A stretch of DNA of 64,000 nucleotides, taken from assembly GCA_018873245.2 (NCBI GenBank), contig JAEMBT020000001.1, positions 7,320,220 to 7,384,219 of the forward strand, written 5' to 3'. A program made the translations under genes and the position numbers. This document shows positions 34,991 through 44,363 of this stretch, piece by piece. The DNA comes from Archegozetes longisetosus (taxonomy: Eukaryota; Arthropoda; Arachnida; Sarcoptiformes; Trhypochthoniidae). Under the pieces are notes generated by a model. The model was not told the origin of the DNA and searched no databases. It saw only the letters and a program-made list of their open reading frames with translations. Within the stretch, counting starts at the first letter, position 1. Each line of letters opens with the position of its first letter.

Positions 34991-36192
34991 GGCAACACTC
35001 CCTCAGTGTTCCTACAATGTCTTAACTTGCAATATACTTTCTGTTACAAATAAAAATAAAAGCAGGTCCATATCCTCTGGGAATTAATGCATGAAACCAA
35101 ATCACACGAAGTATTTCATTATCTTAGATATACGATAGCTATTGACAAAAATATTTTAAAATAAATTTTGAAGAAATGAATATACCAATTGAAAGACTAA
35201 CCTTATCGGACATATACATATTTCATAAACAATATGACGGGTCTGACTATTGATGGGTTGGGATTTGTTATAAAAAGTTAGTTTCAGAAATAATTGAAAC
35301 AAATTGTATCCACTGTACAGCTATTATTTAAATTATATGACTTTTACAATTTTATAATTGATTTTTTAAGTATAGATAAAGTCATATATTCGCGTTATGA
35401 GCGAAACAGTAAAATAGGATATATATAAGCATTTTCGGAAAGCTCCAGCGGGTTGTTATCAAATATTTAATTTTATTTTAAAAAGTAAACAAATTTTAAT
35501 CAATTATATAATTTCCGTCATTATCGACGATATGTCCCCAACGGAACAACCAGAGCCGTCAGAACGTCGTTGTTCACAATTGAGGGTCGGCCACTTCTCG
35601 AGCGGTCATCTAGGTTCTGGTCACCGGAACGGAATCGACTGAACCATTCTTGGCAAGTACGGGTACTAATGACTTGGCCATAAGTGGCATTGATATTATT
35701 GGCGGCCTCTGTGGCATTTGATCCACGATTGAATTCGTATAACATACAGTGACGTATGTGAGTCTTATCGGGAGTTCGGTCTGACATCGTTTGGACACAA
35801 ATAACAAAAAATATTTTGACAAAAATTTGAAGACAAATATCTGTTCTTTCAATTGAGAAATGGAATCGATTTGTAATTAAATTTTCAACTGTTCAAATAG
35901 AACGCTCAAAATACATCTACGAAAGCCGCTGGAACTTTCCGAAAATCCTTATATTCTAATGTGAAAATTGTAAAAAATCATATAGTTTGACTAAAGATAC
36001 CGGGTTTTATGGCATTAAAATGTGGTTTGTTGATGAGAGCAATTAATATTTTTATTTCACTAACATTTAACATATAGTATTTCAAGATAATTTTATAGTA
36101 AAAGTTCTTAAATTTTGTTTTTAAGCAAATTTGCACTTATATACCGAAAGTTATATACTAACTCACTGTAGGAACACTGAGGGAGTGTTGCC
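34991..36192. mobile_element. Non-autonomous element with 8-bp target duplication
   Basis: Starts GGCAACACTCCCTCAGTG and ends with the complement, with about 26 bp matching perfectly and weaker similarity for some 30 more. The target duplication ATAATTAC stands at 34983-34990 and 36193-36200. An 8-bp duplication is characteristic of hAT, P and Merlin superfamilies; the ends do not settle which. It carries no transposase of its own, only a nested mariner derivative. Confidence 0.85.
35426..35951 (-). mobile_element. Deleted mariner, nested, 526 bp
   Basis: Inverted ends of about 27 bp (TAAGCATTTTCGGAAAG and complement), TA on each side (35424-35425, 35952-35953). The minus strand keeps the transposase N-terminus from ATG 35787 (MSDRTPDKTHIRHCMLYEF, then RGSNATEAA and GRPSIVNND) to a stop at 35521; the DDD catalytic part has been deleted. 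It is related to the relic at 20674-21087. Confidence 0.85.
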
Positions 36193-36365
36193 ATAATTAC
36201 TCCTATAGAAATTTCTACAAACGAAATAATATACTATAGAAGGCCGTTTAACTTTGAGATTAAATTTATTCCCTATTTAAATTTAAGCAAAAAGCTAAAA
36301 TGCTTGATATGCCAAAAAATTGTCGACTATTTAGATATTGTTAATTATTTTACGCATAATTAAAA

Positions 36366-36884
36366 ATGACATTCACAGAAATTTATTTCAACAGATTAAC
36401 ATTTAAAAATTTTTATTCCAATTGGTATATAAAGCAATTTCAGTCTATTAATATTGAGTTAAAAGGCTTTCCAGAAGAATTGTCTAATATTTTATTGGAC
36501 AACAGTTGTTTGGTAATTGCTAATGAAAAAATTGAAAATTGTTTAAACTTGTGGATCATTAAAGATTTGTCATTAAAAATTGAAATTGAATACAATTGTG
36601 GAAAGTTTGAAAAAAAAACACTTAGAAAATTATCTTGCGAAACACTTTTATTAAAATTGCTAATTTTAATTTGTCAAGAAGACTTGCTATTAAAGTTTTT
36701 AAATTTAATTATTCTCGAACTTTTAAACAAAAACTATAATAGTCTAATATTTATTCCTATAATTTATAATGAGAGAATTGGATTTAAAGATTATTCTGTC
36801 AACAGTAGATTTATAATTTCCACAAATTACACGAATGATGAGGATTTAATAACGAGTAGTAAAAGTGATTCTGATTCAGATTAA
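36366..36884 (+). CDS. Unknown ORF, last of the compact AT-rich cluster
   Basis: ATG at 36366 follows the previous stop by 2 nt; TAA ends at 36884; 172 residues. The N-terminal half is mixed, the middle is a long Leu/Ile-rich stretch (CETLLLKLLILICQEDLLLK) and the tail is acidic with a terminal SKSDSDSD. The length, single exon and unbroken frame support a real gene. The tight spacing suggests transcription with its neighbours or a compact viral-style genome. No motif allows a functional call. A further open stretch of about 50 codons at 36970-37124 (+) has similar composition. Confidence 0.5.
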   Translation: MTFTEIYFNRLTFKNFYSNWYIKQFQSINIELKGFPEELSNILLDNSCLVIANEKIENCLNLWIIKDLSLKIEIEYNCGKFEKKTLRKLSCETLLLKLLILICQEDLLLKFLNLIILELLNKNYNSLIFIPIIYNERIGFKDYSVNSRFIISTNYTNDEDLITSSKSDSDSD

Positions 36885-37490
36885 GTTTTTAATAAATTAT
36901 ATATAAATATTATAAAGTCAGTCAAAGGTAAAACTAAATCAAAAACATTTACTAGTGAGATGTTCTAAAGTTTACTTTTAAGCTTTATCCCAAGTTTAAA
37001 CAAATGGAAAATTTCCTACCCTCAATCTTGTTTACCACTACTTTTAATCCTATTATCAATGTATAAACCTTTACCTAAATATATAGGGATAGAAATTTCA
37101 ATAGAAGAGTTAGTCTATTTTTGAGTTTGACAAACACACACCACAACTGAGTTTATGTATTGCTTTATATATTAAAAATAAAATTAGTCTACTTCACACC
37201 AATAAAAGACACCTCACTAGTATTAATAATATATTTAGTAAATTTATTTTAAATTTTCCACAATCAATGATGACATATTGTGAAATAGAAAAATATTATT
37301 TAGTTTTTATGTTTATTCAGTTTGTTTTCTTCGTTTTAAGAATAAGATATTAATCTATTTTTGATAAGATAAAAATAAAATAATTGTAGAAACTGTAGTT
37401 ACATCTTTTAGGTGTCCTAAGTTTTTAGTTACAGTACAGGTAAATTTCCAATTGACTATGTATTGTTTACCTAAATTGCAAGTATTTTGA
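36885..37490. other. AT-rich sequence after the unknown cluster
   Basis: Holds short plus-strand open stretches (36970-37124 and others) that might be decayed members of the same cluster. No recognisable family. Confidence 0.3.
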
Positions 37491-37872
37491 TGTAAGAATA
37501 ATTTTTTCCATTGAGCTAAATATAGTAAGTTTAGGACATCAAAAAGAGTATAAAAGCAGAGGTGATTTCTTATTAAGAACAGTCTTATTTCTTACTTTGT
37601 ACTGTAAAGTATGTAAGAATACTCTCTTACTCTGTACTTATAGTATGTAAGAAATCTCTCTTACTTAGTACTGTATGGTATGTAAGAAAAGTAATAGTTG
37701 ATCACTACTATTGTATCGTTATATATATATATATATATATATATTTGTATTAATAAAAGAAGATTTCTATTAAAAGTAAGTTATAACTTAATTTTCTACT
37801 AAAGCACAATTCTATCGAGTCCTATTAGACTCTCTGATAGAATTATAAGTAACTACGGATTGGGATCTTACA
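37491..37872 (+). mobile_element. Candidate solo LTR, 382 bp
   Basis: Begins TGTAAGA and ends TCTTACA, with TTGA on both sides (37487-37490, 37873-37876). A TATAAAAG box stands at 37551, three imperfect copies of a roughly 42-bp hairpin-forming unit (CTTAC..GTAAG) at about 37583-37690, a (TA)n run at 37718-37744 and AATAAA at 37753. This order fits U3, R and U5. The following TTGAGGCCCCCCGATT could alternatively be a primer-binding site, but no gag or pol follows. Confidence 0.65.
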
Positions 37873-38199
37873 TTGAGGCCCCCCGATTCGTACAACTTGG
37901 ACAAACACACACACACACACATGAAAGACTACAAAAAAACATTTAGATCGGGTCTTTCTTGTATAGATGATCCCTCGTCACAGAAATAAATGTGACAATA
38001 TCCTCTATAATTTGTATAATATAGTTTTAATATTTCTAAAATATATAGGCAAATTAATACTATTTTGCTAAAATTTAAGCAATTTATATAAATATCTATG
38101 TGCAATAAACAAAATAGAAATGAAATTAAGCAATTAAGTATCAATATTACTAGATAAAATGTCCAATAATCCAAGGAATTTAGAAGTAAATAAGATATA

Positions 38200-39554
38200 T
38201 TAGATGGGATCAAAAGTAATAGGACTATCAGAACTCGTGATCTTTAAAAGATATTTATTATATAATATGACTATACAATATATCCTCCCCCCGTCTGGGT
38301 GACCATGGCCCACTGCTGTGGGAAGTGTCTTATTCCTGTAGTCTTATTGTTTAGATTTATTTCTTCAATAACTCTATCATAAGCAGTGTGGAGTTAGTTC
38401 TCATCGACAAATCTCATTCCTTTATTAAGCCTCTATATTTTAGCAATACCATCATAATCGCAGGGGTTTAAATCTGGACTTTAGGGAGAGTGTTTCAACT
38501 CCTCCCACCGATGTCGTTTAAAGAATCTTTGAACTTCTTCATGTTTATGTGGCCTAGCATTGTCATGCAGGATGAGTGGTCTCTTAATACGGTGTTCTCT
38601 TATCCCTGGGTGCAATACTTCGGACGAAAAACTAAGATAAACTTCAAAACTGACATTTGCATTTTGTGGTAAGATTCGGTAACCAATAATCTGATTTTGA
38701 TGAAACGCTACGATCATCATTACCTTCCAGTCACTCATCGTTGCTCTGACTTTGGTCGGCCTTCGACAAAGAACAAAGCCACTGGCACAATTTAAAAGTT
38801 TTGAAAATTTCAACTTAAAAACATACGGTTTTTGACTAGGTAGAACCCATTGCTTTGAGCTTTCAGCGTCCTTTGGGTCATAGCTTTTTAGCCAAGTTTT
38901 ATCAATTGCTATAATTCTTTCCAACATGTCGGGGTTACTATGATATTTTTCAAGATGCTCTGCAGAAATAGTCAAGCGCAACTGCATTTGTTCTGGTTTC
39001 AATTCGTATCATACACATCTCGAGGCAACTTTCTTCGCCCCCACCTCCTTCAAAGGCCTTTTGGTACTTGCAGTACTAATACCTAATGTCTGAGCTAAAT
39101 CTTCGGCCCTCCAGCATTCGCCCTCATTTAAAAGCTCCCTAAGTCTTTCTTCGCGTGTCGTATCAGTCGCAGTGCGAGGTTTTCCTGAGTGTGGGTCTTC
39201 CTCGCTGCTCAGGCGGCTTCCATCCTTAAATTCATTGTATAGTCTATATACGTGTGTTTTGCTTAATGCTCGGTTGCGAGCTATTCTATCTAGCATTCTA
39301 TGAACTTCAACTGCAGGAGTACCCAATAGCACATAGCACTTAATAAATGCGCGTTGTTCCTGGTTTGTAACACTTTCTCGAAGTTGGTCCACTTTTGAGC
39401 CATATACAGAAATCGCACTTAAAAGCACGAGAAAAGCAAGCAACCACATCGTACACTTTCTTTTACTCTAATGCGCGATATTATAGAATAAACATGTTTA
39501 CAACTTTCATCAAGAACGAGATAAGATAGTCCCATTACTTTTGATCCCATCTAA
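38200..39554 (-). mobile_element. Full-length mariner element, 1355 bp
   Basis: Ends TTAGATGGGATCAAAAGTAAT and complement, near-perfect over about 28 bp, with TA on both sides (38198-38199, 39555-39556). The length is normal for mariner. It encodes the transposase listed separately. Confidence 0.92.
38278..39449 (-). pseudogene. mariner DD34D transposase, inactivated
   Basis: Read from ATG 39449: an odd hydrophobic opening MWLLAFLVLLSAISVYGS, then the first helix-turn-helix (EQRAFIKCYVLLGTPAVEVHRML), GKPRTATD, and a second helix-turn-helix with LGISTAST. A TGA stands at about 39006 where VP-H-EL is usual. The catalytic part follows with IAIDKTWLKSYDPKD (first Asp), LILHDNARPH (second Asp), and after a TAA near 38478 SPDLNPCDYDGIAKI, giving the DD34D spacing. 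Another in-frame stop or two lie further down before the end near 38278. Two or more nonsense changes make it non-functional. Confidence 0.88.
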
Positions 39555-39847
39555 TACATATTATATTTGCTAAAATTTGTAATTTATTAAACTGAATAAT
39601 AGATGATTACCATCAAACAGAATGATTAATTAAAAATTTTGATTTTTATTAAAAATCGATTACTTTAAACTCATTTACCTTAAAAGCCATAATTTTGTTT
39701 AACTGTTCAGTCTTCAAAGTCAATTTCAAAAGTGTTTTGGAAGTCTCTACCATTAAAGCTATGTTTTCTACATTAAAATCTAAAAGTATAGAAATAAATG
39801 AATTAGACGCATTCTTAAAAAAATTCAAAGTCAGACCTTAATTCTTT

Positions 39848-40057
39848 CTAGCAATTAATTGAATTTTTATCGGGTTTCTTGGTATTCACTTTATTATTGT
39901 CATTTTCTTTTTGATTTTTAATCTTCGATAGATATGAATCAGATATAGACTTTCCTTCTTTTTTCAAATATCTTCTTATCACAGAAAATGACCAACCAAT
40001 TTCTAAAAAAGTCTTAATTCGCGATATATCATGAGCAGTAAATTTTCTTAAAGGCAT
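39848..40057 (-). CDS. Small helix-turn-helix ORF, transposase-like
   Basis: 69 residues from ATG 40057 to 39848. MPLRKFTAHDISRIKTFLE followed by GWSFSVIRRYLKKEGKSIS looks like the first DNA-binding helix-turn-helix of Tc1-like transposases, ending in a Lys/Asn-rich tail. No catalytic part follows. Either a truncated transposase or a small DNA-binding protein; it lies between the mariner and the Polinton segment. Confidence 0.4.
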   Translation of the reverse strand: MPLRKFTAHDISRIKTFLEIGWSFSVIRRYLKKEGKSISDSYLSKIKNQKENDNNKVNTKKPDKNSINC

Positions 40058-40285
40058 TTTACAGAAAATAATTCAAACATGTGCTATCAATATTTATATG
40101 ACTAGCAAAAGATTTGATATATTAATCATTGATAACTGAGCGCTATTTTTAATTTTATTAATAATCAAAGTCCTTCACTAAAAACCTGCCTCAACCTGTA
40201 TAAGTAATATGATAAACACAAGGTAATTTTAAGAAATATTTATTTACAGGGATTTTTGTGAGATTATTCTGTTAATTATTATTGA

Positions 40286-41224
40286 AGCATTAGTTCATTT
40301 CAAAGTTCAATTTCGATTATTGATAATTATGTAGATAAACATGTAAATGAAAATTTCCAAATCGACTTAGTTGACATGCAAGGATTGGCAAAGCATAACA
40401 ACGGGTTCCGTTACATACTAACAGCTATTGACGTATTCTCGAAATATGCATGGGCCATACCGGTTAAAAATAAACAAGCTTCTAGTGTGAGTAGTTCGAT
40501 GAAGCAGATTCTAAACCAAGTCGTACCATACAAGCTTCAAACTGATAGAGGAAAGGAATTCGACAATGAAGTATTTCGTAAATTGATGAATGATTATGAC
40601 ATTAACTTTTTCATGACAAAAATAAAGATATCAAGTGTTCTGTAGTAGAAAGATTCAATAGGACTTTAAAGAATAAGATCCATAGATTCTTCACTAAAGT
40701 TGGCAAAAGACGCTACATTGATATTTTAAAATCAATTCTCGAAGGCTATAATAGATCTTATCACAGATCTATCAAAATGGCTCCTGTTGATGTGAACGAG
40801 CATAACGAAGAAGTTTTTAAAAACTTATACGGTTTCAAGTCTAAAAGAGAAATCTTTAGAAAGTTTAAAAAGCCCACACTCAACAGGTGATAAAGTACGC
40901 ATGAAGTATATTTTAGGACCGCTAGATCGCGGCTATTATCATAACTGGAGTGATGAGGTTTATACAATAGATAAAACTGTCAGAAACTTGGTCAAGCCCT
41001 TATACTTCATCAAGAACACGAACGGTCAAGTAATCAAACAGAGGTTTTATCCAGAAGAAGTTCAGAAAATCAGAAACAATAACGTTTTCAGAGTTGAAAA
41101 GGTTTTGTCAGAGAAGAAAGTTAGAGGAGTGAAATATTTCAAAGTCAAGTGGTTAAACTATCCTTCAACAGAGAACAGTTGGATAAAAGCTGACGACTTA
41201 TTCAAAATTGGAGATGACGAATAA
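40286..41224 (+). pseudogene. Polinton integrase with chromodomain, two frameshifts
   Basis: Retrovirus-type integrase core. The first Asp is in FQIDLVDMQG (about 40361), the second in LQTDRGKEF (about 40537) and the catalytic Glu in SVVERFNRTLKNK. The last lies in another frame because one base is missing in an A-run near 40618. A second frame change stands at about 40888, just before a GDKVRMKYILGPLDRGYY segment. The C-terminus is a chromodomain: FRVEKVLSEKKVRGVKYFKV, then KWLNYPSTENSWI. The N-terminal zinc-binding part is absent and a TGA lies at 40283, so the 5' end is truncated. Both slips are at or near simple sequence; an assembly error is possible. Integrase with chromodomain next to capsid genes identifies a Polinton (Maverick). 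Confidence 0.88.
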
Positions 41225-41470
41225 AAAAACGAGACAGCGGATAAATTATCTAATTTAAAGCCAGATGTCGTTCTCTTCATATGTCAAATATGTGTAATCT
41301 TCGTAGTTGTATGCGTGTGCTTGCTGAATCTAAGTTTACAATGGGGCAATCAAAATTTTTGGAGACTTGTCTTGATGAGTGTGTTAGGGTATATAATGCC
41401 AACTCCAAACTTCAAACTTTCAAAAGCACCAGCGACTGCAAGTGATTTGAAGTCAGTAGTGAACGAGTAG
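41225..41470 (+). CDS. Small membrane protein of the Polinton
   Basis: An 81-codon frame directly after the integrase stop and in the same frame. The first ATG is late (MSVLGYIMPTPNFKL, 41375), so the true start may be the in-frame sequence after the stop or the late ATG. The upstream part is strongly hydrophobic (VVLFICQICVIFVVVCVCLL), a likely membrane helix, followed by a Pro/Lys/Ser tail. Small membrane proteins of this kind are common in Polintons. Function unknown. Confidence 0.45.
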   Translation, partial: KNETADKLSNLKPDVVLFICQICVIFVVVCVCLLNLSLQWGNQNFWRLVLMSVLGYIMPTPNFKLSKAPATASDLKSVVNE

Positions 41471-41476
41471 TTTGGC

Positions 41477-41665
41477 ATGAATTTGAAATACGTGTTGTCT
41501 ATCCTTACAATAACTATCTACATGTTATTATTGATTCTACTGTGTTACAAACCGAAGAATTTGATCTCGTTTTGTGATGGAGGTATAATTATAAATAGCT
41601 CGACAGCTGTTGAAGATACGATATTCGGAAATGAATCAAGAGTTTTTCATAACACTTCCAAGTAA
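41477..41665 (+). CDS. Small single-helix membrane protein of the Polinton
   Basis: ATG 41477, 6 nt after the previous stop; 62 residues. Residues 5-23 form one hydrophobic helix (YVLSILTITIYMLLLILLCY), followed by a short polar tail with an N-glycosylation-like NSS. Its end overlaps the start of the penton gene by about 35 nt in another frame, the sort of compact packing seen in virus-like elements. No enzyme motif. Confidence 0.55.
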   Translation: MNLKYVLSILTITIYMLLLILLCYKPKNLISFCDGGIIINSSTAVEDTIFGNESRVFHNTSK

Positions 41666-42572
41666 TGTTAGAGGATTCTCATATAACACCATTTCAAGTT
41701 ACAATACGAAGTTACATCAAAAACTGAACTTTCCTCTTGATGAAAAGTGGTCAGTCGGGCTGACAGAGATTTCATATACTAAATCTTGGTATAATGTTAG
41801 AGTGCAACATCAAATTAAGTTATTCAATAGACTTGGAGAAATTTGGGAAGAATCGTATGCAATACATGAAAAACTTGTTGCAATTGTGGCTGAAAAAATA
41901 AATCCTGAAAACCATATTAATGAATTCGCAATCGCGGATACTTGTATAGAACCTGCATTTTATGAAAGTGTTCAATCGTTATGTGACTCTATAAATGAGA
42001 AGCTTGACGGTTTTAAAAATATCATGAGAAAGACCCCTTCCTTAAAGGTTGACACCGCTACAAAGAGAGTTATTCTAAATGCTGGAATCAATGGAGGAAC
42101 GGCATATTTCCCATTTTTAGGAGAGGAGATAGAGCGAATCTTAGGCCTCTCTGATGACGTTGATATACCACTTTATTTTAAAGCAGTAGAAGTGGGTAAA
42201 ACACAATCATCTGGTCTTCAACGCCACAAATATGATGAAGTTATTAATAATAGTTTCCAACATGCAAAATATATAGCTCCAAGGTCAGCAGAACTAAACG
42301 CTGGTTGTCACTCGCTCTATGTATACAGCAACATAGTTGAACACAGTTTTGTCGGTGACAGCTTTGCGCAGCTGCTAAGAATAGTAGAAGTGCCTAACAA
42401 CTCGAAATTTGGCGATCAAGTAGTGAAAAGCTACGAAACACCTCATTATATACCTCTACAAGCAAATTCATTTGACACTATTCAACTCGACATCAAGGAC
42501 GACACTGGTGAAAACATTACTTTTGAATTCGGGAGAGTAATTGTTAAGCTAATATTCAAAAGATATGGCTAA
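41631..42572 (+). CDS. Polinton minor capsid (penton) protein
   Basis: The frame opens at 41610, but ATG 41631 (MNQEFFITLPSNVRGF) matches the usual start of this family better; about 313 residues. Features seen: the N-terminal ITLPSNV segment, the strand motif WSVGLTEISYTKSWYN, the LYVYSNIVEHSFVGDS segment and the C-terminal DDTGENITFEFGRVIVKL. These are hallmarks of the single jelly-roll penton protein that forms capsid vertices. The frame is intact. It overlaps the next gene by 8 nt. Along with the major capsid and protease genes it forms the morphogenesis block that gives Polintons their virus-like nature. Confidence 0.88.
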   Translation: MNQEFFITLPSNVRGFSYNTISSYNTKLHQKLNFPLDEKWSVGLTEISYTKSWYNVRVQHQIKLFNRLGEIWEESYAIHEKLVAIVAEKINPENHINEFAIADTCIEPAFYESVQSLCDSINEKLDGFKNIMRKTPSLKVDTATKRVILNAGINGGTAYFPFLGEEIERILGLSDDVDIPLYFKAVEVGKTQSSGLQRHKYDEVINNSFQHAKYIAPRSAELNAGCHSLYVYSNIVEHSFVGDSFAQLLRIVEVPNNSKFGDQVVKSYETPHYIPLQANSFDTIQLDIKDDTGENITFEFGRVIVKLIFKRYG

Positions 42573-43026
42573 TCCTTATTTAGACTATTATGCAAATCAA
42601 GCCGGAACCAGATTAGCAGCATTCCAAGGAGTGAGATATCAGAGAGGTCACGGGTTTTTTGGCTCAATTTTTCAACATGTTTTACGTCCTTTAGCTAAAT
42701 ATCTTGGTAAAAAAGCATTGTCAACAGGTGCTGAGATAGGATACGATCTGTTAAAAGGAGAAGATATCAAGGAGTCAGCTAAAAAAAGGTTAAAGACAAC
42801 TGGAAGGACAATTTTCAACGACGCGATTGAAAGAGCAAAAAGCTTTGCACAAACTGGCAGCGGTAGTAAACGCAGAAGCAAACGTACAAGTAAGAAAACC
42901 AAGGGGAAGCAGACGAAAGCTGAAAAGCAAAAGAACGTAAAAAAGAAAAGTAGTAGAAAATCTAAAAAGAAGTCAGTTAAAAAGAAGAAAGCAGTGATAA
43001 AGCATCTAAATCATCTGTTCAAATAA
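42565..43026 (+). CDS. PX-like basic virion protein of the Polinton
   Basis: 153 residues, intact. The N-terminal part carries YQRGHGFFGSIFQHVLRPLA, a glycine-rich amphipathic segment typical of Polinton PX proteins and similar in layout to adenovirus core and penton-linked peptides. The C-terminal 55 residues are almost only Lys, Arg and Ser, suited to DNA binding and nuclear entry. A GSGSKRRSK site could be a protease cleavage area. It overlaps its upstream neighbour by 8 nt, and its stop codon shares bases with the next start (ATAATGG). Present between penton and major capsid as in other Polintons. Confidence 0.8.
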   Translation: MANPYLDYYANQAGTRLAAFQGVRYQRGHGFFGSIFQHVLRPLAKYLGKKALSTGAEIGYDLLKGEDIKESAKKRLKTTGRTIFNDAIERAKSFAQTGSGSKRRSKRTSKKTKGKQTKAEKQKNVKKKSSRKSKKKSVKKKKAVIKHLNHLFK

Positions 43027-44363
43027 TGGCGCTGTTTCACAAGATGTCAAGTATAACTAAGCTACCTGAACTTGATATTTACGGAGTTCCATCAACTCAA
43101 AACACAGTGGAGTATGACATATGTTCTGAACATAGGCCAACTTCAACATTGAGCTCAAAAGCTTTCAAAGAATTCAGTTTCGGGACAGGCATCGACGAAT
43201 ATATCCGCTTGAACGAAACATGGTTTTACATGCGATTACGAGTCATCATAGACAAACCCATGAAATCCAAAGTTATTGCTGATGATTGGAAGAATGTGGC
43301 ACCTATAAACAACTTACATTCGTCGCTGTTCAAACAAGTTGATTTTGCAATTGGTGACAGAGCAGTAACGCTTTCTCACCAAACATATGCATATAAATGT
43401 GACTTTGAAAATAAGATAGGGAAAAGCAAAGAAGCCAAGGAGTCTTTTCTAACTAGTTCCCTATGATACGAAGATGATCCTGAGAAACCTGAAGCTATTC
43501 ACCAAATAAGATCGAGTTTTATAGCACCTCATGATTCAACCGAAGATAAATCGATTGGAAGAGAACTAGATTTATTGGGTAGAGTTCATTTGGACATGTT
43601 TGAGCAAAATAGGCCTCTAATAGGTGGCTGTAATCTTAGACTTAAGTTTATTCCGAACGATCCTTCATTTAATATGATGTGTACATCTGATGTTCGTGTA
43701 ACTGCTGTTGAGTTCACTGATGCTGTATTATTCATTCATCGGTCAAAGATTTCCAAACCTGTTCTTGAAGGACAGTTGAAAGCTTTAGAAATTTCTAATG
43801 CAAAGTACCCTATACGAAGGAGTTTTGTTGTACCTCACACCATAAACAAAGGAACAATGGATAAGATAATAGACGATGTACATAGTGGACTATTGCCGAG
43901 ACGTGCATTTATCGGAATGGTTTCTCATAACGCATACAACGGTTCATATTCGCTTAATCCATATAATTATAAACATTTCAACATGAATTATTTGGCATTT
44001 TATTTGAATGGTGTTCAATATCCAGAGAAAGCTTTTCAGCCGGATTTCTCAAGAGGGCAATACATAAGAGAATATATGAGTTTATTTAATGCAACTAATC
44101 AAAATGTAACAGACTCGTGCATCACAATAGATAGAAGAGCTTATGCCAAAGGTTCAACAATTATAGGTGTGAACTTTGCACCAGACCTGTCTTCAGGTTG
44201 TTGCACTTCTGGTCATGTTAGTCCCAGTAGAGTCGGCTCATTAAGAATACAAGTACGATTTAAGGAGCCTTTGCCCGAAACTATTAATCTACTGGTTTAT
44301 CTAGAATTCGACAGCTTGATAGAAATAAATTTAGATAGAAATCCCATATTTGATTTCAACTGA
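43026..44363 (+). CDS. Polinton major capsid protein, interrupted by one in-frame TGA
   Basis: One frame of 445 codons from ATG 43026 to the stop at 44361-44363, broken only by TGA at 43464-43466 (codon 147). Before the stop are the FKEFSFGTGIDEYIRLNETW and LFKQVDFAIGDRAVTL segments; after it, LIGGCNLRLKFIPNDPSF, SLNPYNYKHFNMNYLAFYLN and LVYLEFDSLIEINLDRN. These fit the double jelly-roll major capsid protein of Polintons. No frameshift is present, so the TGA is a lone lesion or a recoded or misread codon. The end overlaps the protease start. If the TGA is real and not read through, no full capsid protein can be made from this copy. Confidence 0.85.

Larger units (their letters stand above)
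34731..36363 (+). pseudogene. Unknown ORF split by a transposable element
   Basis: The 5' part runs from ATG 34731 (open from 34674) to 34990, and the 3' part from 36201 to the TAA at 36361-36363. Between them sits a 1202-bp element with an 8-bp target duplication. Removing the element and one target copy leaves the frame unbroken, giving about 140 residues from the ATG. The protein is Ile/Leu/Lys-rich, with an LENKILPKNTYFISGLIFG segment in the first part and a KLKCLICQKIVDYLDIVN segment in the second. The next ORF starts only 2 nt after this stop codon. Family unknown. The ORF reads with no other break, so the insertion may be young. Confidence 0.6.

Noticed and set aside
37585..37690. Regularly spaced short repeats that might suggest a CRISPR array
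   Set aside because: Only three imperfect tandem units without unique spacers, in a eukaryotic LTR.
37907..37922. (AC)n run
   Set aside because: Simple microsatellite, no further meaning seen.
37929..38213. Minus-strand frame of 94 codons with hydrophobic residues
   Set aside because: AT-rich low-complexity translation without a family signature, ending at the mariner border.
42672..42902. Minus-strand frame of 76 codons
   Set aside because: Antisense of the PX-like gene; Lys/Arg codons read backwards give Leu-rich sequence.
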